A stretch of DNA of 64,000 nucleotides from Nonomuraea coxensis DSM 45129 (GCF_019397265.1 NZ_CP068985.1:6068001-6132000), one strand, 5' to 3'. Shown: positions 1 through 7,758, counted from the first letter of the stretch. Program-made: numbers and translations. The notes: generated from the letters alone by a model not told the origin.

Positions 1-942
1 CGGGTCGCCCAGGTACGCCAGCGCCCGGTCCACAAGGTCGGTCGCGCTCAGCCCCTGGACGTCGTGGTCGCTCCCGACGTTGACCACGAACACCCGCGCC
101 GTGGACCGGCCCCCGGCGATGGCCTCGGCCACCCCCTGGGTGAGGTAGCTGGGCAGCAGGGAGGAGTGCGGCGTCCCGGGACCGTAGACGACGAGGTCGC
201 TGTCGGCGAGCGCCCGCAGCGCCTCCGGGTTCGGCGCGGCCGGGACGGCGCGGCCGGCCAGCAGCTCGCGCACCCGCTCGGCGGGCAGCCCGGCGAGCCC
301 GGCCAGCTCGGGCCCGGTGAGCGGCGCGGGCAGCAGGAACAGCCCGGTGATCGCGGCGGCGTCCTGCGGCCCGACGATGTCGGCCTCGTCGGCCAGCACC
401 CGCCCGTCCTGCTTGAGGGCGACGAGGTAGGCGTTCGCGCCGTCGGTGACGTTCAGCAGCCGCGCCGGGGAGGCGAACGCGCGGGCGCAGGACCGTACGG
501 CGGCGTTGAAGTCCCCGCCCAGCCGCAGGTACGCCCCGGCGAACACGAGGTTGCCGAGCGCGCAGTCCGCCAGGTCGAGCGCGCCAGGGCCGGCGGCGAG
601 CCGCGCGGCGAAGGTCCGCAGGTCGCGCACGACGGGCTCGCCCACCGTCCCGGAGGCGGCCAGGCTCTCGGCGATCCGGTCGAGGTCGGCGAGGGTGCTG
701 CCGGGCGGCAGGCGGTGTTCGAGCAGCGCCCGGCGCGGGTCGTCGCGGCCGAGGTGCAGCAGGAGGTTCTTGCGGAAGTCGGACGGGCCGAGCATGCCGG
801 GCAGGTAGCGGCGCAGCGCGCCGGTGGACAGGCCGTTGTCGTAGCCGTTGACGAGCAGGGCGAGGTCGAGGCCCGGCGTGCGCAGCAGGGCCCGCGCGAT
901 GCCGGCCGCGCCCCGGCCGCCGCTGAACAGCGCCACCCTCAT
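1..942 (-). CDS. CofD/YvcK-like family protein, 3' end cut by window edge
   Basis: 314 codons are visible from the ATG and no stop is reached before the left edge. The N-terminus (MRVALFSGGRGAAG) is a glycine-rich nucleotide-binding start. It is followed by NGYDNGLSTGALRRYLPG and later VVYGPGTPHSSLLPS, the pattern of the CofD/YvcK fold (PF01933). That family includes the F420 lactyl-phosphate transferase CofD and the UDP-sugar-binding YvcK. The NGYDNG motif is not the canonical CofD sequence, so I would not call F420 synthesis. The start overlaps the stop of the upstream glycosyltransferase by ATGA, so the two are translationally coupled. Together with the membrane protein they form a three-gene unit that may handle a nucleotide-sugar or lipid-sugar step (inference). 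Confidence 0.75.
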   Translation of the reverse strand, partial: MRVALFSGGRGAAGIARALLRTPGLDLALLVNGYDNGLSTGALRRYLPGMLGPSDFRKNLLLHLGRDDPRRALLEHRLPPGSTLADLDRIAESLAASGTVGEPVVRDLRTFAARLAAGPGALDLADCALGNLVFAGAYLRLGGDFNAAVRSCARAFASPARLLNVTDGANAYLVALKQDGRVLADEADIVGPQDAAAITGLFLLPAPLTGPELAGLAGLPAERVRELLAGRAVPAAPNPEALRALADSDLVVYGPGTPHSSLLPSYLTQGVAEAIAGGRSTARVFVVNVGSDHDVQGLSATDLVDRALAYLGDP

Positions 943-1730
943 CGGGCCTCCCGCAGGGGCGCGCCGTGGGCCGCCGGCGCGCCGGAGTGCTCCCGTGACT
1001 CCGGCGGGCGCAGCACGCCGCGGCGCAGCAGCCAGTGCCGCAGCCCGAGGTAGCCGACGAACAGCGCCCGGTCGCGCGCGCCGCGCCAGAAGCGCCAGCC
1101 GCGGCTGCCGCCGCCCCGCTCGCGGTGCTCGATGGGCAGCTCCGTCCAGGTGTGGCCGAGCTCGGCGACGCGGGCGGTGATCTCGGTGGAGCAGTTCATG
1201 CCCGCCGACTCCAGCGGCAGCGCGCGGAACAGCGGCCCGTGCACGACCTTGAAGATGGAGTTGAAGTCGCGGTAGCGGGTGCGGTGCAGCAGGTTGCTGA
1301 CCGCGCCGCTGGCGGCCGACCCCCACCGGTACGGCAGGCGGTCGGCCTTCCTGATCCGCGCCCCGGACAGCGCGAGCACGCCGCCGGCCTGGATGCGACG
1401 GACGAAGGCGTCGAGGTTGGCGATCGGGAACTGGCCGTCGGAGTCGAGCAGCGCCACCCATTCCAGGCGGGTGGCCGCGATGGCGGCGGCGATGGCCGCG
1501 CCGGCGCCCCGGTTGCGGTCCAAGGTGACGACGGTGAGCCGCGGGCAGCCGGCCTGGAGCTCGCGCAGGATCCGGCCGGTGCCGTCGAAGCTGCCGTCGT
1601 CGCAGACGACGATCTCCCACGCGCCGATCTCAGGATGGCGCTCCAGGTAGTCGCGCCATTCGGTGACGGCGGCCGCGATGTTGTCCGCCTCGTTGTAGGC
1701 GGGGGCCGCGACGGAGATCTCGACGGGCAT
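939..1730 (-). CDS. Glycosyltransferase family 2
   Basis: A 263-aa GT-A protein. It opens with EISVAAPAYNEADNI and carries the nucleotide-sugar motif DDGSFDGT near residue 45 and the DSDGQF (DXD-like) motif near residue 95. These are typical of dolichyl-phosphate-mannose-synthase-like enzymes that move a sugar from a nucleotide donor to a lipid carrier. No C-terminal membrane domain is seen; the next gene upstream encodes a membrane protein that could provide it. It lies 3 nt after that gene and overlaps the CofD-like gene by 4 nt, so the three are probably one operon. The acceptor is unknown. Confidence 0.85.
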   Translation of the reverse strand: MPVEISVAAPAYNEADNIAAAVTEWRDYLERHPEIGAWEIVVCDDGSFDGTGRILRELQAGCPRLTVVTLDRNRGAGAAIAAAIAATRLEWVALLDSDGQFPIANLDAFVRRIQAGGVLALSGARIRKADRLPYRWGSAASGAVSNLLHRTRYRDFNSIFKVVHGPLFRALPLESAGMNCSTEITARVAELGHTWTELPIEHRERGGGSRGWRFWRGARDRALFVGYLGLRHWLLRRGVLRPPESREHSGAPAAHGAPLREAR

Positions 1731-1733
1731 CGG

Positions 1734-2399
1734 TCACCTCCCCGGGGCGGCGCCGGTCAGGCGCTCGATCCAGCGGTCGAGGGGCAGCAGGTTGATCCCG
1801 GCGATGACCGGGACGTGGGCGAGCGTGAACCAGATCGCCGCGCCGAACGAGATCGGCCCGCCGGTGAAGAGGTTGATGTGCGGGGCGTCGATGGTGTCGG
1901 GGATCGCGACCGGGTTGACCACCTGCCACATGACGTCGAGGAAGCCCGAGAAGACGATCAGCACGCCGGTCGCCATGATCTTCAGGCAGCGTCCAGGCGA
2001 GCCGCCGCCAATGCGGTAGGCGGCGGCGACGGAGAGCACGATGCCCGGATAGAGCAGCAGGTAGAGGTGGGTGTAGAAGCTGTCGCCGTGGGCGCGGGCG
2101 CCGTCGCCGTAGTAGAACCAGCTGATGCGCGGGACGAGGTAGCCGGTCAGGACGACGAACGGGGCGTACAGCAGCCAGTGCAGCCGCGGCGACACCCACG
2201 GGAAGAACGCGATCGCGCAGCACAGGCAGGCGAAGGCGAGCAGTTTGGCGGCCAGTTGCCAGGCGGCCTCGATGTCGCGGGTGTGCGGGGTGGCCAGCCA
2301 GACGAAGGCGAAGCCGGCGGCGCCGGCGGCCAGGGCGATCCACCAGATGTGCGCGGCCCACGGGCGGCGGGCGCCGAGCGGGGGGTCGGGAAGATTCAC
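1734..2399 (-). CDS. Multi-pass membrane protein of unknown function
   Basis: A 221-aa protein with about six hydrophobic helices (for example IWWIALAAGAAGFAFVW and CLKIMATGVLIVFSGFL). I set the start at the GTG at 2399, because AGGA sits 9 nt upstream. A longer frame opens at 2471, but it would translate through a LacI-type operator and is unlikely. I do not recognise the family. First gene of the glycosyltransferase/CofD-like operon; a lipid-linked sugar partner role for the glycosyltransferase is possible but not shown by sequence. Confidence 0.75.
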   Translation of the reverse strand: MNLPDPPLGARRPWAAHIWWIALAAGAAGFAFVWLATPHTRDIEAAWQLAAKLLAFACLCCAIAFFPWVSPRLHWLLYAPFVVLTGYLVPRISWFYYGDGARAHGDSFYTHLYLLLYPGIVLSVAAAYRIGGGSPGRCLKIMATGVLIVFSGFLDVMWQVVNPVAIPDTIDAPHINLFTGGPISFGAAIWFTLAHVPVIAGINLLPLDRWIERLTGAAPGR

Positions 2400-2434
2400 G
2401 TACCGGGGTCCTCGGAGGTCGCGAACGGGTCGTC

Positions 2435-2446
2435 GGGAGCGCTCCC
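2435..2446. promoter_or_regulatory. LacI-type operator GGGAGCGCTCCC (proximal)
   Basis: Perfect 12-bp palindrome GGGAGCGCTCCC; with its flanks it matches 13 of 14 bases of TGGGAGCGCTCCCA, the box of CebR-type LacI repressors in actinomycetes. It lies about 36-47 nt upstream of the GTG of the membrane-protein gene, just after a CATACT -10-like hexamer on the minus strand, where a bound repressor would block transcription. No LacI gene is present in the window. Confidence 0.7.
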
Positions 2447-2600
2447 AGCGCAGTATGACATCCCTGACCACAGAGCCGGTCTCAATATGAAATTAGGGAC
2501 TCACCGGAACTTGCAGCAATACTGACTGATTGTGATGACACGGCAAAAGTGCAGCTCAGCCCATATTTCACGGCATGCCCGAAAGAATGGAACGGTCTAG

Positions 2601-2612
2601 TCAAACGTTTGA
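2601..2612. promoter_or_regulatory. Palindrome TCAAACGTTTGA
   Basis: Perfect 12-bp palindrome with the AAACGTTT core common in LacI-family operators of the PurR type. It lies between the two GGGAGCGCTCCC boxes, in the AT-richer stretch upstream of the glycosyltransferase operon. A second regulator of the same family is possible. Confidence 0.45.
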
Positions 2613-2659
2613 GCAAATCTCCTGCCTGCGCTGTCAAGACCCGCCCCGGAAAAGCAGCG

Positions 2660-2684
2660 GACGGGCGGGCACCGCCCGCCCGTC
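2660..2684 (-). terminator. Terminator of the gentisate operon
   Basis: Perfect 11-bp stem GACGGGCGGGC / GCCCGCCCGTC with a 3-nt loop. On the minus strand it is followed by CGCTGCTTTTCC. It lies about 120 nt past the stop of the 3-hydroxybenzoate 6-hydroxylase gene. Confidence 0.7.
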
Positions 2685-2740
2685 GCCCTACCGGGGGCCG
2701 AGGATTCCGTAAGCGCAGGCAGAGCAGGGTCCAAGCTCTG

Positions 2741-2754
2741 TGGGAGCGCTCCCG
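2741..2754. promoter_or_regulatory. LacI-type operator TGGGAGCGCTCCCG (distal)
   Basis: Second copy of the GGGAGCGCTCCC palindrome, 306 bp from the first, matching 13 of 14 bases of the CebR-type box. It lies between the end of the 3-hydroxybenzoate gene and the glycosyltransferase operon. Two boxes about 300 bp apart would allow a DNA loop. Confidence 0.6.
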
Positions 2755-2802
2755 AAATCTTCAGCGAGTCGAACCCGAAACCGCCGTTACGGCGGACCAT
2801 TA

Positions 2803-4047
2803 TCAGGCCAGGACGGGCTCGCCGTCGTACCCGGAGAACATCGGCGGCAGCTCTCCAGGGGTGAGCGCCGTCGGCCCGAAGAGCCAGTCCACGTACGTGT
2901 AGTCGTGGACGTCGCGCGCGCGGAGCACCGCGTTGCGCCACTCCCGCTTCTCCCCGTCGTGATGCCAGAGCTTCCCCCAGGCGCGGGCCGTGGTCAGCAC
3001 CCGGCGGCAGTGCAGGGGGCGGACCGCGTTGTACGCCGCCAGAGCGCCGTCCCAGTCCACGCCGGCCGCGCCCGTCAACCGGGCCACGTGCTCGGACAGC
3101 ACCCAGGCGTCCTCGATGGCCATGACCGCGCCCTGCGCGAGATACTGCAGCGGCGGGTGCGCGGCGTCGCCCGTGAGGGCGATCCGGCCCCGCACCCAGT
3201 CGTCGATCGGGTCGCGGTCGAACATCCGCCACCAGCGGTCGCGCCACATCAGCGGCAGCCCCGCCCGCACCTGCTCGCTGGTCGCCGTGAACGCCGCGTC
3301 CAGCTCGTCGGGCGTGCCCCACTCCTCCTCGCCGGCCAGCGCCTTCGGCGACTCGAAGACGGCGACCTGGTTGAACATCTCGCCGTGGCGCAGCGCGTAC
3401 TGCACGAAGTGGCAGCGCGGGCCGACGTGCACGACCACGTCCTTGGGCTGCACGTCGAGCCGGGCCACCTGCTCGAACGGCACCGCGCCCCGGTAGGCGA
3501 CGTAGGCGGAGCTGACCGGCTCGTCGTCGCTCAGGAGGCGGCGGGCCACCGAGCGGAGCCCGTCGGCGGCCATGACGACCGCGCCCCGCTCCCGGCCTCC
3601 CGCGTGCACGGCGACGGCGCCGTCCGCGGCCTGCTCGTACCCAGTGACCGCGACGTCGTTGACGAGGTCCACCCCGGCCCCGCGGCAGGCGCGCAGCAGC
3701 GTGCCGTGCAGGTCGCTGCGGTGGATCACCATGTAGGGGAAGCCGTAGCGCCGCTCCACGTCCCGCAGGTCGAGCCGGGTGAGGACCTCGCCGTCGATCG
3801 CGTCGCGCATGACGATGCTCTCCGGGAGCACGCCGAGCGACGTGACCTCGTCGAGCAGGCCCCACCGGTCGAGGATGCGCGTGCAGTTGGGGGCGATCTG
3901 CAGGCCCGCGCCCACCTCGCCGAACTCGTGAGCCTGTTCGAGCACCCGGACCCGCAGGCCCTTCAGCGTGAGCGCCAGGGCGTTGGCCAGGCCGCCGATG
4001 CCTCCGCCCACCACGACGACGTCGACGTCGCGGCCGTGTCCGACCAT
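2803..4047 (-). CDS. 3-hydroxybenzoate 6-hydroxylase (FAD monooxygenase)
   Basis: A 414-aa group A flavoprotein monooxygenase that hydroxylates 3-hydroxybenzoate to gentisate with NADH and O2. The FAD dinucleotide fold VVVGGGIGG is at residues 11-19. It also carries GDAAHPPLQYLAQGAVMAIEDA (positions near 305-326), GPRCHF, and a C-terminal DYTYVDWLFG. From memory these segments resemble the Rhodococcus 3HB6H enzyme closely. Start: ATG at 4047 with AGGAAAGGAAC upstream; a longer frame upstream is a shadow of the isomerase gene. It is the last gene of the gentisate operon, 32 nt after the isomerase, and supplies the pathway substrate. Salicylate hydroxylase is the main alternative, but the gentisate neighbours argue against it. 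Confidence 0.9.
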   Translation of the reverse strand: MVGHGRDVDVVVVGGGIGGLANALALTLKGLRVRVLEQAHEFGEVGAGLQIAPNCTRILDRWGLLDEVTSLGVLPESIVMRDAIDGEVLTRLDLRDVERRYGFPYMVIHRSDLHGTLLRACRGAGVDLVNDVAVTGYEQAADGAVAVHAGGRERGAVVMAADGLRSVARRLLSDDEPVSSAYVAYRGAVPFEQVARLDVQPKDVVVHVGPRCHFVQYALRHGEMFNQVAVFESPKALAGEEEWGTPDELDAAFTATSEQVRAGLPLMWRDRWWRMFDRDPIDDWVRGRIALTGDAAHPPLQYLAQGAVMAIEDAWVLSEHVARLTGAAGVDWDGALAAYNAVRPLHCRRVLTTARAWGKLWHHDGEKREWRNAVLRARDVHDYTYVDWLFGPTALTPGELPPMFSGYDGEPVLA

Positions 4048-4079
4048 GTCCGTTCCTTTCCTGAGTTGCGAGTGAGCGG

Positions 4080-4844
4080 CTAGAGCCAGCGCGGGAGTTC
4101 GGGCGGCGGGCCGCCCGTCTCGCCGGTGACGCCGTCGAAGGGGCGGCCGGAGAGGTAGGCGGCCAGGCCCGCGAGGGTCCCGGTGACCGCGACGGCGGGT
4201 CCGGCGCCGGGGATCCGCCACGTGCCGCCGCCGCCGGTGGCCGTGAGGGTGAGCGCCGGGCCGGGGCCGGCGGCGCGCTTGGCGGCGATGTCGCCGGCCA
4301 GCGCCGCGAGGAAGTCCGCGGGCAGGCCGCCGAACGTCACCCCCGCGCCGAGGTCCACGGCGTGCACCATGACCTCGCGGGCGCGCATCCAGGGGATCTC
4401 CTCGGCGGTGACCGTACGGCCCTGCGCGGTGCGGACGTGCTCCTTCCACTGCCGCTCGTCCAGCTCGGCGAGGCGCGCGCCGAGGTCGCCCGCGGTCCGC
4501 GCCGCCCAGGCCCGCAGCTCGGCGGCGGGCCTGGCGGCGCCCGCGGCGATGTCGGCGTCGCGCTGCTCCGGCGAGGAGTACATGGGCCGCTCCTCGCCGG
4601 TGCGCGCCCAGTGCACCAGGTTGGCCAGCGCGTCGGCGTTCGCGGCCACGTGCGCGAGCAGGTGCCTGCCGCTCCAGCCCGGCAGGGCGGTCGGCTCGTC
4701 CAGGCGCTCGTCCGGCAGCCCGGCCAGGGCGTCGAAGAAGATCGTGGTGCCCTCGGCCGCCCAGCGCAGGCTGTCGGCGCGGCTGCGGTCGCCGGCCATC
4801 GGGCCGCCGCTCATCGGATCGCCGCTCATCAGGCCGCCGCTCAT
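4080..4844 (-). CDS. Mycothiol-dependent maleylpyruvate isomerase
   Basis: A 254-aa DinB/MDMPI-fold enzyme that isomerises maleylpyruvate to fumarylpyruvate using mycothiol. The metal-binding pattern is visible as H65 (in HLLAHVAANAD) and E157/H161 (in REVMVHAVDLG). The N-terminus is odd: four in-frame ATG codons spaced 15 nt apart (MSGGL-MSGDP-MSGGP-MAGD), produced by a 15-bp tandem repeat. I annotate the first, at 4844, which overlaps the hydrolase stop as ATGA; any of the four could be used. Third step of the gentisate route, between the dioxygenase/hydrolase genes and the hydroxylase gene. Confidence 0.9.
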   Translation of the reverse strand: MSGGLMSGDPMSGGPMAGDRSRADSLRWAAEGTTIFFDALAGLPDERLDEPTALPGWSGRHLLAHVAANADALANLVHWARTGEERPMYSSPEQRDADIAAGAARPAAELRAWAARTAGDLGARLAELDERQWKEHVRTAQGRTVTAEEIPWMRAREVMVHAVDLGAGVTFGGLPADFLAALAGDIAAKRAAGPGPALTLTATGGGGTWRIPGAGPAVAVTGTLAGLAAYLSGRPFDGVTGETGGPPPELPRWL

Positions 4845-4845
4845 C
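4786..4845 (-). repeat. 15-bp tandem repeat carrying start codons
   Basis: Four 15-bp units, each holding an in-frame ATG. On the minus strand the first three read GATGAGCGGCGGCCT, GATGAGCGGCGATCC and GATGAGCGGCGGCCC; the fourth is diverged (GATGGCCGGCGACCG). They lie across the stop/start overlap of the hydrolase and isomerase genes and multiply the isomerase start. Confidence 0.85.
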
Positions 4846-5677
4846 GCGCGGCCGGCTCGGCGACGGCCTTGACCTCCGAGCGGCCGAGGCCGGTGATCTC
4901 GGTGGCGAGGACGCTGCCGTCGGCGAGGTAGCGGGCGGGCTTGCGGGCGTGGCCGACGCCGCCCGGCGTGCCGGAGGCGATGACGTCCCCGGGGTTGAGC
5001 GTGAGGATCGTGGAGACGTAGCGGACCAGGTCCACCGGGTCGAACACGAGGTCGGCGGTGTCGGCCTGCTGCACCTGCTCGCCGTCCACCCAGCCGGTCA
5101 GCGTGAGCGAGGGCCGCACACCGCCCTCCAGCTCGTCCGGCGTCACCAGGTAAGGACCGAACGGCGTGCTGGCCTCCCAGGTCTTGCCCTGCAGCCACAT
5201 CGGCGAGCGGTACTGCCAGTCGCGCATGGTGACGTCGTTGAGCACGGCGAACCCGGCGATGGCGGCGGCGGCCTCCGCCTCGTCCGCGCGCCGCACCCGC
5301 GTCCCGATGACGACCGCCAGCTCGGCCTCCCAGTCCACCTGGCCGGACTCCGGCGGGAGCCGGATCTCGTCGTACGCGCCGACCAGCGCCTCGGGATACT
5401 TGGCGAACAGCGTCGGGTACCGCGGCAGCTCCCTGCCCATCTCCAGGATGTGGTTGCGGTAGTTGAGCCCCACGCAGACGATCTTGCCGGGGTTCGGCAC
5501 GACGGGCGCGAACCCGGACCCGGCCACCGGCTCGCCCGCGCGGGCGGCGCGCTCGGCCCGGTCGGGCCGGGCCAGCAGCTCGCCGACGTCGGCGAGGCCC
5601 AGGTCGATCAGGGTCTCCCCCTCCACGCGGACGGCGCGGGTGTCCCCCTGGGAGGTACGGATGGTGGCGAGCCTCAT
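4841..5677 (-). CDS. Fumarylpyruvate hydrolase (FAH family)
   Basis: A 278-aa fumarylacetoacetate-hydrolase-family enzyme. In this operon its likely job is to split fumarylpyruvate into fumarate and pyruvate, the last step of the gentisate pathway. Family marks: KIVCVGLNYRNH near residue 65, the metal-binding acids in VDWEAELAVVIG and VLNDVTMRDWQ, and NPGDVIASGTPGGVG near the C-terminus. The ATG at 5677 overlaps the dioxygenase stop by ATGA, and its own stop overlaps the isomerase start, so three genes are translationally chained. Confidence 0.9.
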   Translation of the reverse strand: MRLATIRTSQGDTRAVRVEGETLIDLGLADVGELLARPDRAERAARAGEPVAGSGFAPVVPNPGKIVCVGLNYRNHILEMGRELPRYPTLFAKYPEALVGAYDEIRLPPESGQVDWEAELAVVIGTRVRRADEAEAAAAIAGFAVLNDVTMRDWQYRSPMWLQGKTWEASTPFGPYLVTPDELEGGVRPSLTLTGWVDGEQVQQADTADLVFDPVDLVRYVSTILTLNPGDVIASGTPGGVGHARKPARYLADGSVLATEITGLGRSEVKAVAEPAAR

Positions 5678-6822
5678 GCCTGCGGCCTTTCCACGTCGGA
5701 GCGGTCGAGGCGCAGCGCCTCGAAGATCGGGCTGTCGCTGAACCGGAAGAGGTCGAGCGCACCGGAGTCGGAGTCGGACGCCGACGCCTCTGAGCGCGCC
5801 GAGAACGGCGTCCAGGAGGGCACGACGAACAGGTCGCCGCGGGTCACCGACCACGACCGGTCGCCGACGGTGATCCGGCCGCTGCCGTCGAAGACCTGGT
5901 AGACCGAGGACCCGGTCTCCCTGCACGGCGCGGTCTCGGCGCCCGCGCGCACGCGGTGCATCTCGACCCGGATGGTGGGCAGCACGTCGCCGCCGGTGGT
6001 CGGGTTGGTGTAGCGGACGGCGGCGTGACCCGGCTCGACGGTGCCGGCGTGCCCCTCGGCCTCCAGGGCGAGCTGGTCGGCGAGGGCGCGGTCGGTGTCG
6101 GCCCACCGGTAGGCCAGCAGCGGGGACGAGGTCCGCGCGCCGGGCGCGGACACCGGCCGCAGGCCGGGGTGCCCCCACAGCCGCTCGGAGCGGGACCGCT
6201 CGGGCGTGCTGCGCTCGGCGTCGCTGATCCGGTCGCGGCCGAACTCGAAGAACTGGGACTCGGTGACGTACTGGAACGGGATGTCCAGGCCGTCGATCCA
6301 GGCCATCGGCCGGTCGGCGGCGTTGTGGTGGGCGTGCCAGTTCCAGCCGCCCTGGGGCAGGAAGTCGCCGCGGCGCATCGGCACCGGGTCGCCGCCGACG
6401 ACCGTCCAGACGCCCTCGCCCTCGACGACGAAGCGGAAGGCGTGCTGGGTGTGGCGGTGCTCGGGCGCGTCCTCGCCCGGCATCAGGTACTGGATCGCCG
6501 CCCACAGCGTCGGCGTCGCGAACGGCCGGCCGCCGAGCGACGGGTTGGCCAGCGCGATCGCGCGCCGCTCCCCTCCCCTGCCGACCGGCACCAGGCGCCC
6601 GGCCTCGCCGGCCAGGGCCACCAGGTTCTCCCACCGCCACAGGTGCGGGACCGCCTTGCTCCTCGGGTGCAGCGGCATCAGGTCGCCGATCTCGGTCCAC
6701 AGCGGGACCAGCAGCTCCTTCTCGAAGCCGCGGTACAGCTCCTCCAGGGCCGCCGACGGGGTCGGCTGACCCGGCGAGTCGACCGCGGTGAGGCGAACCG
6801 GGGAGTTCGCGATCTCGGTCAT
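5674..6822 (-). CDS. Gentisate 1,2-dioxygenase
   Basis: A 382-aa bicupin Fe(II) dioxygenase that cleaves the ring of gentisate to maleylpyruvate. The first cupin shows EHRHTQHAFRF with H122 and H124 as likely iron ligands, and further histidines occur in NWHAHHNAAD; a second cupin occupies the C-terminal third. Length suits the family. I chose the ATG at 6822, which has AGGAG 5 nt upstream; the GTG at 6828 would lie on top of that ribosome site. It heads the operon dioxygenase, hydrolase, isomerase, hydroxylase and faces the divergent IclR regulator. Confidence 0.92.
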   Translation of the reverse strand: MTEIANSPVRLTAVDSPGQPTPSAALEELYRGFEKELLVPLWTEIGDLMPLHPRSKAVPHLWRWENLVALAGEAGRLVPVGRGGERRAIALANPSLGGRPFATPTLWAAIQYLMPGEDAPEHRHTQHAFRFVVEGEGVWTVVGGDPVPMRRGDFLPQGGWNWHAHHNAADRPMAWIDGLDIPFQYVTESQFFEFGRDRISDAERSTPERSRSERLWGHPGLRPVSAPGARTSSPLLAYRWADTDRALADQLALEAEGHAGTVEPGHAAVRYTNPTTGGDVLPTIRVEMHRVRAGAETAPCRETGSSVYQVFDGSGRITVGDRSWSVTRGDLFVVPSWTPFSARSEASASDSDSGALDLFRFSDSPIFEALRLDRSDVERPQA

Positions 6823-6916
6823 GTCCACTCCTAGCTTCCTCTGGCGCGGGACGGCGCGACGGCACGCCGCCGTTCCCGCGGACTTCCAGCTTGTAGGGTG
6901 GAGGCCGGAAAAGAAT

Positions 6917-6943
6917 AGGAGATTCTGCTGTGAAGAATCCTCC
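6917..6943 (+). promoter_or_regulatory. Inverted repeat over the ribosome site and start of the IclR gene
   Basis: GGAGATTC (6918-6925) can pair with GAATCCTCC (6935-6943), with one bulged base. The arm holds the AGGAGA ribosome site and the 9-nt loop holds the GTG start. It may serve as an IclR operator, an RNA hairpin limiting translation, or both. The 107-bp gap to the divergent dioxygenase gene must also hold both promoters. Confidence 0.45.
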
Positions 6944-7700
6944 CAACTATCTCGTCCGCAGTGTCGACCACGCGCTGCAGCTCGCGGTCATGCTCCAGGT
7001 CGAGGGCCCGTTCGGGGTGGGCGAGGCGGCGCGGCGGCTCGGGGTGGCGCCCTCCACCGCGCACCGGCTGCTCGCCATGCTCGTCTACCGCGACTTCGCG
7101 GTGCGCCGCGAGGACCACCAGTACGCCGCCGGGCCCGTGCTCTCGCTGGGCGGCCGGTCGCAGTCGCACACCGCGCTGCTCCGCGCGGTCGCCATGCCGC
7201 ACCTCGCCGCCCTGGTCGAGCGGGTCCAGGAGAGCGCGAACCTGCAGATACTCTCCGGCGACCACGTCCGCTTCATCGGCTCCGTCGAGTGCACGCAGGC
7301 GCTGCGCGTCGGCAACCGCGAGGGCATGGTCTTCCCCGCCCACCTGGCCTCGGGCGGCAAGGTCCTGCTCGCCGACCTGCCGCAGGAGCGGCTCGACGGG
7401 CTCTACGGCGAGGACAAGTGGGCCGACCGGCTCGACCAGCGGCCCAACCTGACGGCGCTCCGCCGCGAGCTGCGCAACGTCCGCGAGCGGGGCTTCGCCA
7501 TCAACGCCGGCAGGACGGAGTCGGGCGTCACCGCCGTCGGCCGGGCCGTGCGCGGTCCCGACGGCCGCGCCCAGGCGGCCGTGTCGGTGTCGATGCCCAC
7601 CAGCCGCTTCTCCCGCAACCGGCTTCCTGAGCTGGTGGGCGCGCTGTCGGTGACCGCCCGCGACATCGAGCACGAGATGCGCGCGAGCCACCCCGGCTGA
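6930..7700 (+). CDS. IclR-family regulator of the gentisate operon
   Basis: A 256-aa protein with a winged-helix N-terminus (residues 7-70, including EAARRLGVAPSTAHRLLAML) and an IclR effector-binding domain (roughly 85-250, with FPAHLASGGKVLLADL). GTG start with AGGAGA 7 nt upstream. Divergent from the gentisate dioxygenase gene, which by common IclR practice makes it the pathway regulator, with an aromatic acid as ligand (inference). Confidence 0.88.
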   Translation: MKNPPNYLVRSVDHALQLAVMLQVEGPFGVGEAARRLGVAPSTAHRLLAMLVYRDFAVRREDHQYAAGPVLSLGGRSQSHTALLRAVAMPHLAALVERVQESANLQILSGDHVRFIGSVECTQALRVGNREGMVFPAHLASGGKVLLADLPQERLDGLYGEDKWADRLDQRPNLTALRRELRNVRERGFAINAGRTESGVTAVGRAVRGPDGRAQAAVSVSMPTSRFSRNRLPELVGALSVTARDIEHEMRASHPG

Positions 7701-7722
7701 CCCGAGCCACCCCGGCTGACCC
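7685..7722 (+). repeat. 19-bp direct duplication at the stop codon
   Basis: The 19-bp unit GAGCCACCCCGGCTGACCC occurs twice head to tail (7685-7703 and 7704-7722). The first copy contains the end and stop codon of the IclR gene; the second lies wholly downstream. Confidence 0.9.
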
Positions 7723-7725
7723 GAG

Positions 7726-7754
7726 GCGGCCCGCGCCCGGCCGGGGCGGGCCGC
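7726..7754. terminator. Bidirectional terminator between convergent genes
   Basis: Perfect 9-bp stem GCGGCCCGC / GCGGGCCGC with an 11-nt loop that is itself largely palindromic. It lies between the convergent ends of the IclR and siderophore permease genes. No U-tract is seen, which is common in actinomycetes. Confidence 0.65.
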
Positions 7755-7758
7755 GTGC

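Larger units (their letters stand above)
2400..2802. other. Intergenic regulatory stretch, 403 bp
   Basis: No convincing gene. It holds the terminator of the gentisate operon, two LacI-type boxes, the TCAAACGTTTGA palindrome, and an AT-richer stretch (about 2460-2640) that should contain the promoter of the membrane protein/glycosyltransferase/CofD-like operon. Confidence 0.6.

Noticed and set aside
2400..2471. N-terminal extension of the membrane protein to 2471.
   Set aside because: It would encode the LacI operator and part of the promoter; the GTG at 2399 has the ribosome site.
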